From Bugula neritina (Eukaryota > Bryozoa > Gymnolaemata > Cheilostomatida > Bugulidae): 64,000 bases of DNA. The stretch spans positions 19,663,628 to 19,727,627 of the forward strand of contig OZ037767.1 in assembly GCA_964035545.1 (NCBI GenBank), in the 5' to 3' direction. Below are positions 28,101 to 35,500 of this stretch, piece after piece. The notes under the pieces are model-generated. The model did no database searches. It worked only from the letters and a program-made list of their open reading frames with translations, and had not been told where the DNA came from. A program made the translations under genes and the position numbers. The first letter of the stretch is position 1. Every line of letters starts with the position of its first letter.

Positions 28101-28475
28101 TCAATATGACAGTTTACACTATGTGCTTGCTCAGCAAGAAGCTCTATTACCTTGCTTGATAACTTAAATCATACTTGCAGTGTTTATTTTTAGTTCATCT
28201 TATATAAATGTTCATACATGCAATACTTTTAATAAACGAGTCTAAAAATAGCTCTATAAGCCTTACTGTTTTCTGCCCCCAATTGCTGTCAGTCAAAGTA
28301 GAATCATAGGATTGTGCACAGTATAATGATTAAGTATATGTCTGTCTGTTCAGGTACTTTGTCTACCACCGGCCACTCCACCAACTTTGTGTTTTGGGTG
28401 GAAATACCCACGGACAAGGAGCAGCAACACTGGATTAAGAGAGGCGTGGCTATGTTGTGTGCCCTCAACTATTAG
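5..28475 (+). CDS. DNAH1: Dynein axonemal heavy chain 1-like, 3' part of gene (45 exons)
   Basis: Motor subunit of an inner-arm axonemal dynein; it couples ATP hydrolysis to microtubule sliding in cilia and flagella. Exons: 5-133, 399-549, 923-1101, 1227-1397, 1920-2074, 2472-2649, 2903-3097, 4078-4197, 5612-5770, 6507-6629, 6922-7065, 7302-7620, 8035-8208, 8570-8748, 9102-9329, 9513-9669, 9876-10051, 10518-10726, 12714-12882, 13680-13871, 14260-14364, 14721-14861, 15430-15619, 16054-16225, 16908-17148, 17453-17584, 17820-18065, 18504-18669, 18903-19070, 19558-19760, 20024-20219, 20650-20801, 21025-21195, 21314-21487, 21911-22064, 22457-22593, 23142-23315, 24657-24836, 25323-25499, 25873-26043, 26346-26476, 26872-27016, 27337-27543, 27858-28092, 28354-28475. 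All junctions are GT-AG, phases agree, and the sum is 2,598 codons plus stop. The ending [15 protein letters not shown] and the AAA3 and stalk motifs fit DNAH1 better than DNAH3, 7 or 12; that choice rests on memory of the families. The N-terminal tail and the AAA1 P-loop lie outside the window. Confidence 0.9.
532..607 (+). repeat. 38-bp tandem duplication spanning DNAH1 exon 2 end and donor
   Basis: The 38 bp beginning AAGATCATTATGACTTTG at 532 recur at 570 with near identity. Each copy holds the last exon bases followed by GTGAGTGACTG, so there are two equal donors (GT at 550 and at 588). The first gives the conserved protein. Using the second would add 38 nt and shift the frame. Confidence 0.9.
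1227..4197 (+). CDS. DNAH1: DNAH1 exons 4-8: AAA2 module
   Basis: Exon 4 ends with the AAA2 P-loop GPTGSGKT. Exon 5 (1920-2074) carries [16 protein letters not shown]. Exon 6 (2472-2649) has the Walker B region with [17 protein letters not shown]. Exon 7 (2903-3097) has the [12 protein letters not shown] motif. Exon 8 (4078-4197) closes the module with [16 protein letters not shown]. The tryptophan codon at the exon 5/6 junction is split TG|G. AAA2 in dyneins binds nucleotide structurally. The intron after exon 7 is almost wholly a donor-bearing minisatellite. Confidence 0.9.
2638..2707 (+). repeat. 41-bp tandem duplication spanning DNAH1 exon 6 end and donor
   Basis: AAACTTACTAATGTATGTAC occurs at 2638 and again at 2679. 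It contains the last 12 exon bases and the donor GTATGT. The upstream copy keeps the reading frame. Confidence 0.88.
3098..4066 (+). repeat. 23-bp minisatellite of donor-like units, DNAH1 intron 7
   Basis: About 42 units, mostly 23 bp with a few of 25 bp, each containing AAGGTGAGAGTAT. The first GTGAGAGTAT at 3098 is the real donor after exon 7 (GAG|GTGAGAGT). The array runs into the acceptor tract TTTCTGTTGCAG of exon 8, so it makes up essentially the whole intron. The units are very homogeneous; single-base variants (TATAC or TATAT) recur in blocks, which suggests recent expansion. Confidence 0.95.
4415..4453 (+). CDS. Candidate 39-nt cassette micro-exon in DNAH1
   Basis: A pyrimidine-rich tract ending CATAACAG precedes 13 open codons, followed by GTAAGTTT. 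The segment is phase 0 at both ends and sits between two phase-0 exons, so including it would add [13 protein letters not shown] without changing frame. The canonical protein reads well without it. It may be an alternatively used exon or a chance AG...GT pair. Only transcripts can decide. Confidence 0.35.
4907..4933 (+). CDS. Candidate 27-nt cassette micro-exon in DNAH1
   Basis: Nine open codons (RYYGNQSYK) lie between ATATAG and GTAACC. They are phase 0 at both ends, in the same intron as the 39-nt candidate. The segment is richer in G+C than the flanking intron and its codons look coding-like, but the upstream pyrimidine tract is weak. Confidence 0.3.
5612..9329 (+). CDS. DNAH1: DNAH1 exons 9-15: AAA3 module
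   Basis: Exon 9 holds [17 protein letters not shown]. Exon 10 (6507-6629) holds [12 protein letters not shown] and a strongly acidic insert ([15 protein letters not shown]) in the AAA2-AAA3 linker. Exon 12 (7302-7620) has the AAA3 P-loop GPTGTGKS, Walker [13 protein letters not shown], and [12 protein letters not shown]. Exon 13 (8035-8208) has [19 protein letters not shown]. Exon 14 (8570-8748) has [16 protein letters not shown], and exon 15 (9102-9329) has [16 protein letters not shown]. The nucleotide-binding residues are present, so AAA3 looks functional; in dyneins this site gates motor release. Confidence 0.9.
8831..9010 (+). repeat. tRNA-derived SINE-like sequence
   Basis: TGGTCTAGGGGTTAGAGCG resembles a tRNA A box, and GGTTCCATACCC about 45 nt later resembles a B box. 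No acceptor stem can be paired, so this is not a functional tRNA gene. A non-tRNA body follows. It sits in a DNAH1 intron. Confidence 0.5.
9513..12882 (+). CDS. DNAH1: DNAH1 exons 16-19: AAA4 module
   Basis: The AAA4 P-loop GGSGRQSL is split across exons 16 (9513-9669) and 17 (9876-10051). Exon 17 also holds [15 protein letters not shown] and the FLFSDTQ Walker B segment. Exon 18 (10518-10726) holds [17 protein letters not shown]. Exon 19 (12714-12882) opens with [20 protein letters not shown]. The serine of SPIG is split AG|T. The acceptor of exon 19 is the last of 36 near-identical copies. Confidence 0.9.
10052..10221 (+). repeat. About 20-bp tandem repeat starting at DNAH1 exon 17 donor
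   Basis: Units carrying CAGGAGAGCATAAC repeat about eight times directly after exon 17. The first, degenerate unit appears to be the exon end plus donor (CAG|GTATGTAACTTCTTA). Junction origin is plausible but less certain than for other arrays, because the donor itself is not kept in later units. Confidence 0.7.
11281..12740 (+). repeat. 40-bp array, 36 copies of intron end plus exon 19 start
   Basis: Each 40-bp unit combines about 16 nt of intron end (ending GTGTCTGTAG) with about 24 nt matching the first bases of exon 19 (CCTATAGGGGAGGTATTC). Acceptor-like TGTAG|C/T occurs every 40 bp from about 11313 to 12713, 36 times. The last is the true acceptor. Units come in two versions, TTCAGAGC (like the exon) and TTCACCAC, arranged in higher-order blocks. 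Confidence 0.96.
12918..13100 (+). repeat. Tandem repeat in DNAH1 intron 19
   Basis: About five units of roughly 35 bp sharing ATCTGTTGACTATATTATAC or close variants, with CATGTTACTAG. It lies between exon 19 and the 30-nt micro-exon candidate. No clear splice-site copy. Confidence 0.75.
13171..13200 (+). CDS. Candidate 30-nt cassette micro-exon in DNAH1
   Basis: Ten open codons ([10 protein letters not shown]) are flanked by CTTGTTGACTGTTAG and GTAAGATT. The segment is phase 0 on both sides and sits between phase-0 exons 19 and 20, at the start of the stalk. Base composition is more coding-like than its surroundings. The protein is also continuous without it, so it would be optional. Confidence 0.4.
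13680..17584 (+). CDS. DNAH1: DNAH1 exons 20-26: stalk coiled coil and microtubule-binding domain
   Basis: Exons 20 (13680-13871), 21 (14260-14364) and 22 (14721-14861) encode the ascending stalk helix, a Glu/Lys/Ala-rich heptad region (for example [20 protein letters not shown]). Exon 23 (15430-15619) and exon 24 (16054-16225) form the microtubule-binding tip, with [19 protein letters not shown] and IDDYWEP, and include the Lys-rich KPKKKDGEK loop. Exon 25 (16908-17148) starts with the [10 protein letters not shown] segment and returns as the descending helix. Exon 26 (17453-17584) ends at AYLGPFT. The exon 25 acceptor lies at the end of a 22-copy acceptor array. Confidence 0.9.
14083..14215 (+). 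repeat. tRNA-derived SINE-like sequence
   Basis: TGGTGTGGTGGATAAG (A-box-like) and GGGTTGAACCCC (B-box-like) are separated by about 50 nt and followed by an A/T-rich tail. There is no complete cloverleaf. It lies in intron 20 of DNAH1. Confidence 0.5.
16411..16907 (+). repeat. 23-bp array of acceptor-like units before DNAH1 exon 25
   Basis: Twenty-two units with ATATACTTACAGAGCTA. The last, ATATTTACAG|AGCC, is the acceptor of exon 25, and the AGCT after each internal TTACAG mimics the first exon bases. The array fills most of the intron and carries no long pyrimidine tract. Confidence 0.94.
17820..19070 (+). CDS. DNAH1: DNAH1 exons 27-29: AAA5 module
   Basis: Exon 27 (17820-18065) holds [17 protein letters not shown] and the [15 protein letters not shown] segment. 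Exon 28 (18504-18669) holds [19 protein letters not shown] and [11 protein letters not shown]. Exon 29 (18903-19070) holds [19 protein letters not shown] and [11 protein letters not shown]. These are the most conserved AAA5 blocks of axonemal dyneins. The module has no P-loop, as is usual for AAA5. Confidence 0.92.
18395..18465 (+). repeat. tRNA-derived fragment with B box
   Basis: GGGTTCGAATCCCAGTG is a near-consensus tRNA B box with pairing T-arm ends. The upstream part does not form a cloverleaf. Probably the head of a decayed SINE. Confidence 0.4.
18690..18860 (+). repeat. About 20-bp tandem repeat in DNAH1 intron 28
   Basis: Nine or so units of CTGCATATACTTGACGT and close variants between exons 28 and 29. 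No splice-site copy is evident. Confidence 0.85.
19558..22593 (+). CDS. DNAH1: DNAH1 exons 30-36: AAA5-AAA6 region
   Basis: Exon 30 (19558-19760) begins [17 protein letters not shown] and carries the [12 protein letters not shown] loop. Exon 31 (20024-20219) has [20 protein letters not shown]. Exon 32 (20650-20801) has [20 protein letters not shown]. Exon 33 (21025-21195) and exon 34 (21314-21487) form the middle of AAA6. Exon 35 (21911-22064) has [18 protein letters not shown], and exon 36 (22457-22593) has [17 protein letters not shown]. The exon 34 donor is repeated three times in tandem. Confidence 0.92.
21485..21550 (+). repeat. 21-bp donor triplication after DNAH1 exon 34
   Basis: CAG|GTGAGCTTTATTCTCTG is followed after 21 bp by a second GTGAGCTTTATTCTC, and after another 21 bp by a decayed copy (ATGAGCTTTGTTC). 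The second donor, at 21509, would add 21 nt: seven codons, one of them TAG. Confidence 0.85.
22611..23032. mobile_element. 422-bp foldback (long inverted-repeat) element
   Basis: The left arm starts TGGGTCATTCTACTTAATTT and the right arm ends with its near-perfect complement, AAATTAAGTAAAATGACCCA. The two arms pair along almost all of their about 200 bp, centred on a small palindrome CGTTACG...CGTAACG at 22812-22832. It has no coding capacity and looks like a foldback or MITE-type element inserted in intron 36 of DNAH1. I could not define a clean target-site duplication. Confidence 0.85.
23142..28475 (+). CDS. DNAH1: DNAH1 exons 37-45: C-terminal domain and stop
   Basis: Exon 37 (23142-23315) begins [19 protein letters not shown]. 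Exon 38 (24657-24836) has [19 protein letters not shown]. Exon 39 (25323-25499) has [14 protein letters not shown]. Exon 40 (25873-26043) has [18 protein letters not shown]. Exons 41 to 43 carry [26 protein letters not shown] and [19 protein letters not shown]. Exon 44 (27858-28092) has [10 protein letters not shown], and exon 45 (28354-28475) has the [11 protein letters not shown] ending. The stop TAG is at 28473-28475. Confidence 0.92.
24831..25010 (+). repeat. 20-bp array after DNAH1 exon 38 donor
   Basis: About six units with TATAAGGTGACACACTCC follow the real donor TACAAG|GTGAGTCA. Most units keep an AAG|GTGA donor-like core. Edge units (TATAAGATGA) are decayed. Confidence 0.82.
25190..25340 (+). 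repeat. Degenerate repeat leading to DNAH1 exon 39 acceptor
   Basis: About four divergent units of roughly 45 bp, each with a CAGGTGTTA-like start, ATACAA and CATTGATAT-TTCACTA. The last ends ACACACAG|GTGTTGAGATACACA, the real acceptor and exon start. It seems to be an old duplication of the acceptor region. Confidence 0.6.
26597..26745. repeat. Dispersed repeat, copy 1
   Basis: Shares TTTTGTGGCT-ATGTATGT, GGAACAAAATGG or GGACAAAATGG, TATTCTACTATGTCA-GAATT and a GAGATAT-GAG-GAACAC end with 39390-39512, in the same orientation. No coding sequence. Probably an interspersed repeat family. Confidence 0.6.
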
Positions 28476-28702
28476 ACCTATCACAAGCAATGTGAGGTGT
28501 GACTGTTGTGTGATTTCAGCCTTTATGTTTCGATTTTTGATAAGTTTGAGATGTTATCGAATATTATAGATTATACAACTAAACAATCTATTTTTAACTT
28601 TGATTTTCTTTCTTTAAACGTAATCCGTCCAACATAATTCACTGTACCAGATGAATTTATTTCATTAATTTATTTATTGTTTTTGAGTGTTTCTTGGCTT
28701 TT

Positions 28703-28708
28703 AATAAA
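28703..28708 (+). promoter_or_regulatory. Candidate polyadenylation signal of DNAH1
   Basis: AATAAA lies 228 nt after the stop codon in AT-rich DNA, a plausible 3' UTR length. On the other strand, copies of AATAAA (TTTATT on + at 28656, 28669 and 28673) could serve the converging channel gene, so the two 3' UTRs may overlap. No transcript evidence is available. Confidence 0.45.
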
Positions 28709-29538
28709 ACTGGTTTAAAATCAGAGAGATTTAACACTAATGTGTGCATCCTGTATATCTATGAGTGAGACAATACTTGAGAAGATTATATGTGTCATTT
28801 GTATTATTGCTAATAACATAGAAAAGTAACAGCACAAATATTTTTGAAAAATGTTTCTTTGATTTATGAAAATTAGAAAAAGTGACCATACGATTCCACT
28901 GCTAGGCAGTAAGATTAACATGATATTATGTACGAGGGGAAAATACAGGAAGAGAGGCGTTCAATGATAAAACATGAACAATCTGAAAAGTAAACCTGAT
29001 TGATAATAAATGACTAGCAAAATTGGCGCTGAAGAAAATATCTAAAGTGAAACATTTCCTCTACCAATGCTACTACTGAGGAAATTAACCATTAGCTTTA
29101 CAGCATTTTAGAAACTGTTTTTATCATCATTTAATAAGTTTTGAAACTGCTTATCCATGTGCACCTGTTGACAAGCTAACTGTTGAACAGATAAGCAGAA
29201 CTCATGCAAAATGAACTAGTAGCATGGAATTATATAGAAACTGAAATCAATACATAATTATGAAAACTGGTGCACAGGCTATCAATATCTTGGTATAACC
29301 TGAGTTACTGGAATACAATGAATAAATAGAGTATGAAAGAAAAGTCAGATCCCCAGGGGAGAGAAACACACTATCATTATAAATTAGCACACGGTATAAA
29401 TATATTGCATAGCGGAACAGGTGAATGATGAGGAAGCATATATAAGCTACCATCTCTATATGTTATATGTTTTTGTGCTTCTAATTATAAACCACTGGCA
29501 ACATTTGTGGGAGAGGAAATGGTTAGATAGCAGCTGCA
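28709..29538. other. Tail-to-tail intergenic / 3' UTR region
   Basis: AT-rich stretch between the dynein polyadenylation signal and the channel stop codon. It probably contains the channel 3' UTR. No coding segment, RNA gene or array was recognised. Confidence 0.5.
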
Positions 29539-32500
29539 TCACGTAGATTTTGAACTTGACTCTGTTCTATGCCGTGTACTGTCAGACTTCTCATACTCCA
29601 TCTTAACTCCGCCCACAGTTGACGTCATCGTAGTCTGTCTCTGTAAAACCCTTGGTGGTCCACTTGACTCATCTATTATGGACGGACCACTTATTGCTTT
29701 TCGTAGCTACAAAATATTATTCAAAATCAAGATGGTGCAAAAGGTTTTTTGCTAAAAAGATTAGAAAAGTTATCAGGAGCAACGAGATTTGCTGCTGAAA
29801 CTTGATATTCAAGAAAAGCTACAGAAGGATCATATATCTCCTTGTTTTACATTTTCACTTTTTGAAAACTTCATTTGGTATGAAATCAAAGTGCAAACTA
29901 AAAAAGAAATTTGAAAACAATATATAATTAAACCATAGGTTGTGGAAACAACTCCAACAGACAAAGGTGGTTACAGTGTGTAGAGTTGTGGAGGAGTATA
30001 CAGTGTGTAGGGCTGTAGAGCCTCCTAATTGGCTGTAGAGTTGAACCAGTCAAGAAAATTCAATCATAAATTGACAACATGAAAATTTCTATTGAAAGAA
30101 AACTTATTCACTAGAAAAAAGCAAAGCTACAACAAAAATATATGAAACAATATTAATTATACATCACCTTCAAAATGTTTCTGCAGCTAATAAAAAGTAT
30201 TAACAAGTTAAATTATGAAAAGGGATTTAATTTTATCTCTACGACAGAAGAATTTTGGAGTTGTCCTAAAAACATTTTGACAAAATTCGAAAGTTTTCTT
30301 ACAACTTCAAAACTAAGTCAACTATACACACACTGAACAAGTTAGAGTTCTTTCAATTACATAAAATTGAATATATATCTTGCAATTTAAATACACCTAC
30401 ATTGGTTAAACGAGTGTTTAGAACAATCACCCACACTTCAGACAAAATTTTAGACACTAAATTCAACACAGGAACATTTTCTTCTACACACACAAAATTC
30501 CAGCTTATTTAAAACGGAAACAAGAATTAGAAAGATCTTAAGCAACAGTTGAAGAGAAAGCAACTTCAAACTAGTCTAAGAAATTAGTCTAAATGGGTTC
30601 ACACTCGCAACACCCTCACCGAGTTTCTCATGTATTTCATACAGCTAAACAAAGGCGATATTAAAGCACATGTAACCATATCAGACTCATGCACAGCAGG
30701 AGTAGGTAGCTTCCTAACATTAGATTACGATGGAGGAGCAAAATTATACTTTACCCACAATTAAAAATGCATGTTAACTTATCATCAATATATGATATCC
30801 ACCATTACAATATTAGCAATATCACTAAAGCACACAATATGTACAATGGAAGAGTTATGTTTACCTCTTTGAGAGAGACAACTCCCACGAGTCTACCAAC
30901 ATTAGTAACGTAAGCATGGTTTAATCCCAGTAAAGAGAATAGAGAATGCACCTGCAATAGTCAGTTACTAAAGACTAAAAAATCGGGAGTGGAAATCAGG
31001 TAACTACAGCAAATACAACACAAAGCATAAATTGAGTTTCATGTGAAAACATGCATTACATCCATCCTATGAGTATTATAAATATAACATACAACATCTT
31101 GTTTAATTGCAGTAGAAATTGAATTATTGACTTAAACAGCTTTATCGAAATACTATCTACTTACTCGGTTTACTTACTAATGTACATAGTAAGTTTAGCA
31201 ACTTGACAACTTAGTGACTTGGCAACCAGCAGCCTAGCAACCCAGTAACTTAGCAGCCCAGTAGCTTAGCAACTCAGTAGCTTAGCAACTCAGCAGCTTA
31301 GCAACCCAGTAGCTTAGCAACTCAGTAGCTTAGCAACTCAGCAGCTTAGCAAAATGGTAACTTAGCAGCAAAAGAGCTTAACAATCTGCTGGTTTAATCA
31401 CTCCCTTAGTTAATCAGTCATACTAATCATAGATAGAATACCCTTCTAAGAGTTTTCTAGCAAACACAATTTAGCCCTATAGAATTAACTTATAAAACCC
31501 ACCTTATAAAGGGATGTTCTAAGGACTAGTTGAAATGGTGCTGGGTCTATTTGACACTGCTCAAAGTCTATCTTACTACTCAGTCTCTCTGCCTCCCACT
31601 TCAATTGCTGCAAGTAGTTCATGAGAAGCTGTTTTTAAAACAGACTTCAAGACATAAACAATATGGCAGAGATTATGCTGACTGTGAAACTTAGTTTTTC
31701 AGTCTATTTTGAAAATCATCATTAAACTAACCACACTTACCTTTTTATATCTACAAAATGATTTGCTGCAAATTAGCAAAATAAATTCAACAAAAAATAT
31801 ATTGAAGTAAGAAAAGGGGTACAACAAATACTCCGCACAGCCAACCACCTAATAACTAATAAACACTAAATACTGACTCATAACTGGTTGAGATTAGTTA
31901 CTAACTACTAATAGTTTCTATATACTAACTAAAGAGCACTAGCTACTGACTGATAACTAATAGTACTAATTGATGACTGCTGACTAATATACATGACTGA
32001 CTGAATGGAAAGTAAAGCCAACTAGGTAATTAAATAAAAATACATCAACTACAGGTAAAAGGTGATAAGCTTGATAGCAACATATGTGAACACAGGTGTG
32101 CTTTCAGTTGTGTATCACTGTAAATATTTATAGCCTATCCCATTGGCTTAGGATGTGTATCTGTATAATAAAGGTAACGTCAGGTGCTGCTAGCTTTTCT
32201 GAACAGCTAAGTTCCAAACATTCCATATATTATATTATATTATATATATATTATATATTATATTATATTATAAGTATAGTAATGTACAGAGTGTATAGTA
32301 AGTATAGTAATGTACTGAGTGTATAATAAGTATAGTAATGTACAGAGTGTATAATAAGTATAGTAATGTACAGAGTGTATAGTAAGTATAGTAATGTACT
32401 GAGTGTATAGTAAGTATAGTATTGTACTGAGTATATGGTAAGTATAGTAACGTACTGAGTATATGGTAAGTATAGTAATGTACTGAGTATATAGTAAGTA

Positions 32501-35500
32501 TAGTAATGTACTGAGTATATAGTAAGTATAGTAATGTACTGAGTATATAGTAAGTATAGTAACGTACTGAGTATATAGTAAGTATATTATTGTACTGAGT
32601 GTATAGTAAGTATAGTAATGTACTGAGTATATAGTAAGTATAGTAATGTACTGAGTGTATAGTAAGTATAGTAATGTACTGAGTGTATAGTAAGTATAGT
32701 AATGTACTGAGTGTATAGTAAGTATAGTAATGTACTGAGTGTATAGTAAGTATAGTAATGTACTGAGTGTATAGTAAGTATAGTAATGTACTGAGTGTAT
32801 AGTAAGTATAGTAATGTACTGAGTGTATAGTAAGTATAGTAATGTACTGAGTGTATAGTAAGTATAGTATTGTACTGAGTGTATAGTAAGTATAGTAATG
32901 TACTGAGTGTATAGTAAGTGTAGTAATGTACTGAGTGTATAGTAAGTATAGTAATGTACTGAGTGTATAGTAAGTGTATAGTAAGTAGCTCTTGTTCTGG
33001 ATGACAGGAAATTAGCCAATCACACACAACTGCTACGTGACCCAATAAAATATACCACAAACACACCTTACCTCATAAACAGGTAGATCCACTATTCTAA
33101 ATGGTGGCTAAGAATATATTAGAATAAAATGAGATTGATTTTATCATAACATAATATAGCTGCATATATAGCATACTGTAGATGATGCTTTTTGACTACC
33201 CATTCAATTATAGTGATAGTTGGTACTGATAGCGATACAGTATAGCATATTTAATAAAATTTGAAACTTACTCGAGGTGACTTAAACTGATTTGGCAGTA
33301 GAGCTCACCACACCAATAGTCTATTAACTAAACCATCACTTACACACACTGCTAGGGTGAGAAATAAACTAGTGAGTTCACAATGTTGGCTGCATTTACT
33401 TGGTGTTGAAACCAGATATCACACTCACAGCAAACTCTTACCAGTTTCACTGATTTCAGTCTCTGCGCTGACCTACGGGCTGACCTATGCCCACACTAAT
33501 AAATAGCCAAATATGTGAGGATCACTAAAACCATAAAGTATGATTCAGTTGGAACAAAACTAATTTCTGACTAAAATGGCTAAAGGGAAGTATTTAGGCT
33601 ACTGCGCACATATCCTGTCTGTCAAGTAATTTACAGGGTGTCTACAAACTTTTAGGTAAGCTATATGCCTCAAAGAAAAACGCTGACCTCACAATGGCTG
33701 TCAAGGTCATATTTAAAGGTCACAAACCTGTTGACTTTACAGGTAATTGACATCATCACAATTATTGCTTAATTTAGACACTTTAGTAATTGAGTAAAAG
33801 TAAGTGATTGAAGAAAAATAAGTCATATTTAAGATATAATAAAAGTAGGTTGCTTTTGATAGCCATTGGCTCTTAGTAGAACATAAACACCACCTTTTCA
33901 TGCATCTGAACCACTTTAATGTATTTGAGGTTAGTGGATGTTGAGATTTCACTACTATAAATTGTCTTAGCCAGTTAAGTGCTTTAAATATCTCACATAT
34001 AACAGAATTGAAATATAATTATTTAAATGTAGTTCTGGTGTTAGAAGCCACCCATGAGCACAGTTAGAAAGTAAGCAATCAAACCATTACCGATAGTCTG
34101 TATTAGTAGAATTAGTGCAAAACACAGTTTAGAAGAAACCAACATTTAGGAGCAGTAGTGGAGACATTGAGATTGCTTAAGCTCTTTATACTTCTTTTAT
34201 AAATTTTGGTTTGGGTTTAAAATGCTCAGAGAAGATAAATTCGCTTGCTACATTTTTAATCTAGATCACAGGCTTTTCCCAATTTCTCTATTACTGCACC
34301 TACCTCGCACTAGCTAGAAAAGAGAAAACAGAAACACAGTAATATGCCTTACAGATGAACATTCAGTTTCTAGTGGTAACGGGTGCACCATTGCTATAAA
34401 AAGATTGTAGGGCAGATGTATTTTTCAATAGCTCTAAACTATTACAAAGTTAATAAATGTCGGCATAGACATTTTTAAACCCATGGTATATCTATTTCCA
34501 GTTTGATATATCTAGACTATTTATAGACTGTTATATGATTGGATGAAATATATTTCATTTGGTGATTTTAATTATTTTCTGGTAAATGTTACTAAATGGT
34601 TAACTAATACTTTAGCATAAAATACTAGTTAATAATTTATCATTTACATCGTAAGCTGTTTCCCATTTGAAAATTTCAGGAACTGAATGTTCAACCTATA
34701 AGCAATAAAAGACAAGACAGCAAATAAAAAGATTAGACTGAGCTCTTAGCAATCATGTTGGTGGAAGGGGCGGTGCATCTTACCCGCCACGACGGTATCT
34801 CAAAGTGAACATGCCCATCAACAACATCATCTTTGACTGATGTGGAAATGAGGCTATCAGTAGTGCTGCAGTCTGACTGAAGGTGAAAGAAGAAGAAATT
34901 GGTGAGTATAATATGTTAGCAGCTAAATCCGTGACAGTAGAAAATGAAAACACATCTCCATGCTTCTCTGGTAAGGACACCTGACACACCTGACATGTGT
35001 CATCATGAGAAATCTGACAGGTATGACTCACAGCTATTACTAGCAGAGCACATGACATTGTGACACATAGTAGGACATGGTGACAGCTAGAGTGACAAGT
35101 TCAAGTACAGTGAGAACAAGTGCTGTGAAGTACATTAACAGGTGCTATAAAGTTATAGAGGTATTTGAATAATCATTTTAACTTCAAACGTGAAAATAAA
35201 AAAGTAATGCAAACACTTTGTGTAAAAAGTACACAACAAAACTGAATTTACATATTGCAGATGCACTTTCACAGAGAGAAAACAAAGTTTTTAAATGTTT
35301 TCAATTTAACCAAATGACACATTTAAAAATACACATGACTATAATACTAACAATATCATATAATGTGGTAAGGATAGGAAGGGGTGGGAAGTCAGCTATA
35401 TTTTGATGAATGGATGGAATTGAACAGCCAACTAGTATATTGACTGGCATCTATATGTGCATAACACATACTAAGTGGAAGAAGGAACAGGCAAATGGAG

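Noticed and set aside
32258-33066. Long - strand open frames (up to about 250 codons) of repeated Tyr-Thr-Leu-Ser-Thr
   Set aside because: They are read-through of a 28-bp minisatellite without stop codons in several frames; nothing resembles a protein domain and there is no start context.
34780-35058. 92-codon - strand frame
   Set aside because: Out of frame with the conserved channel. Only 34784-34836 is needed as an exon, and it fits in another frame.
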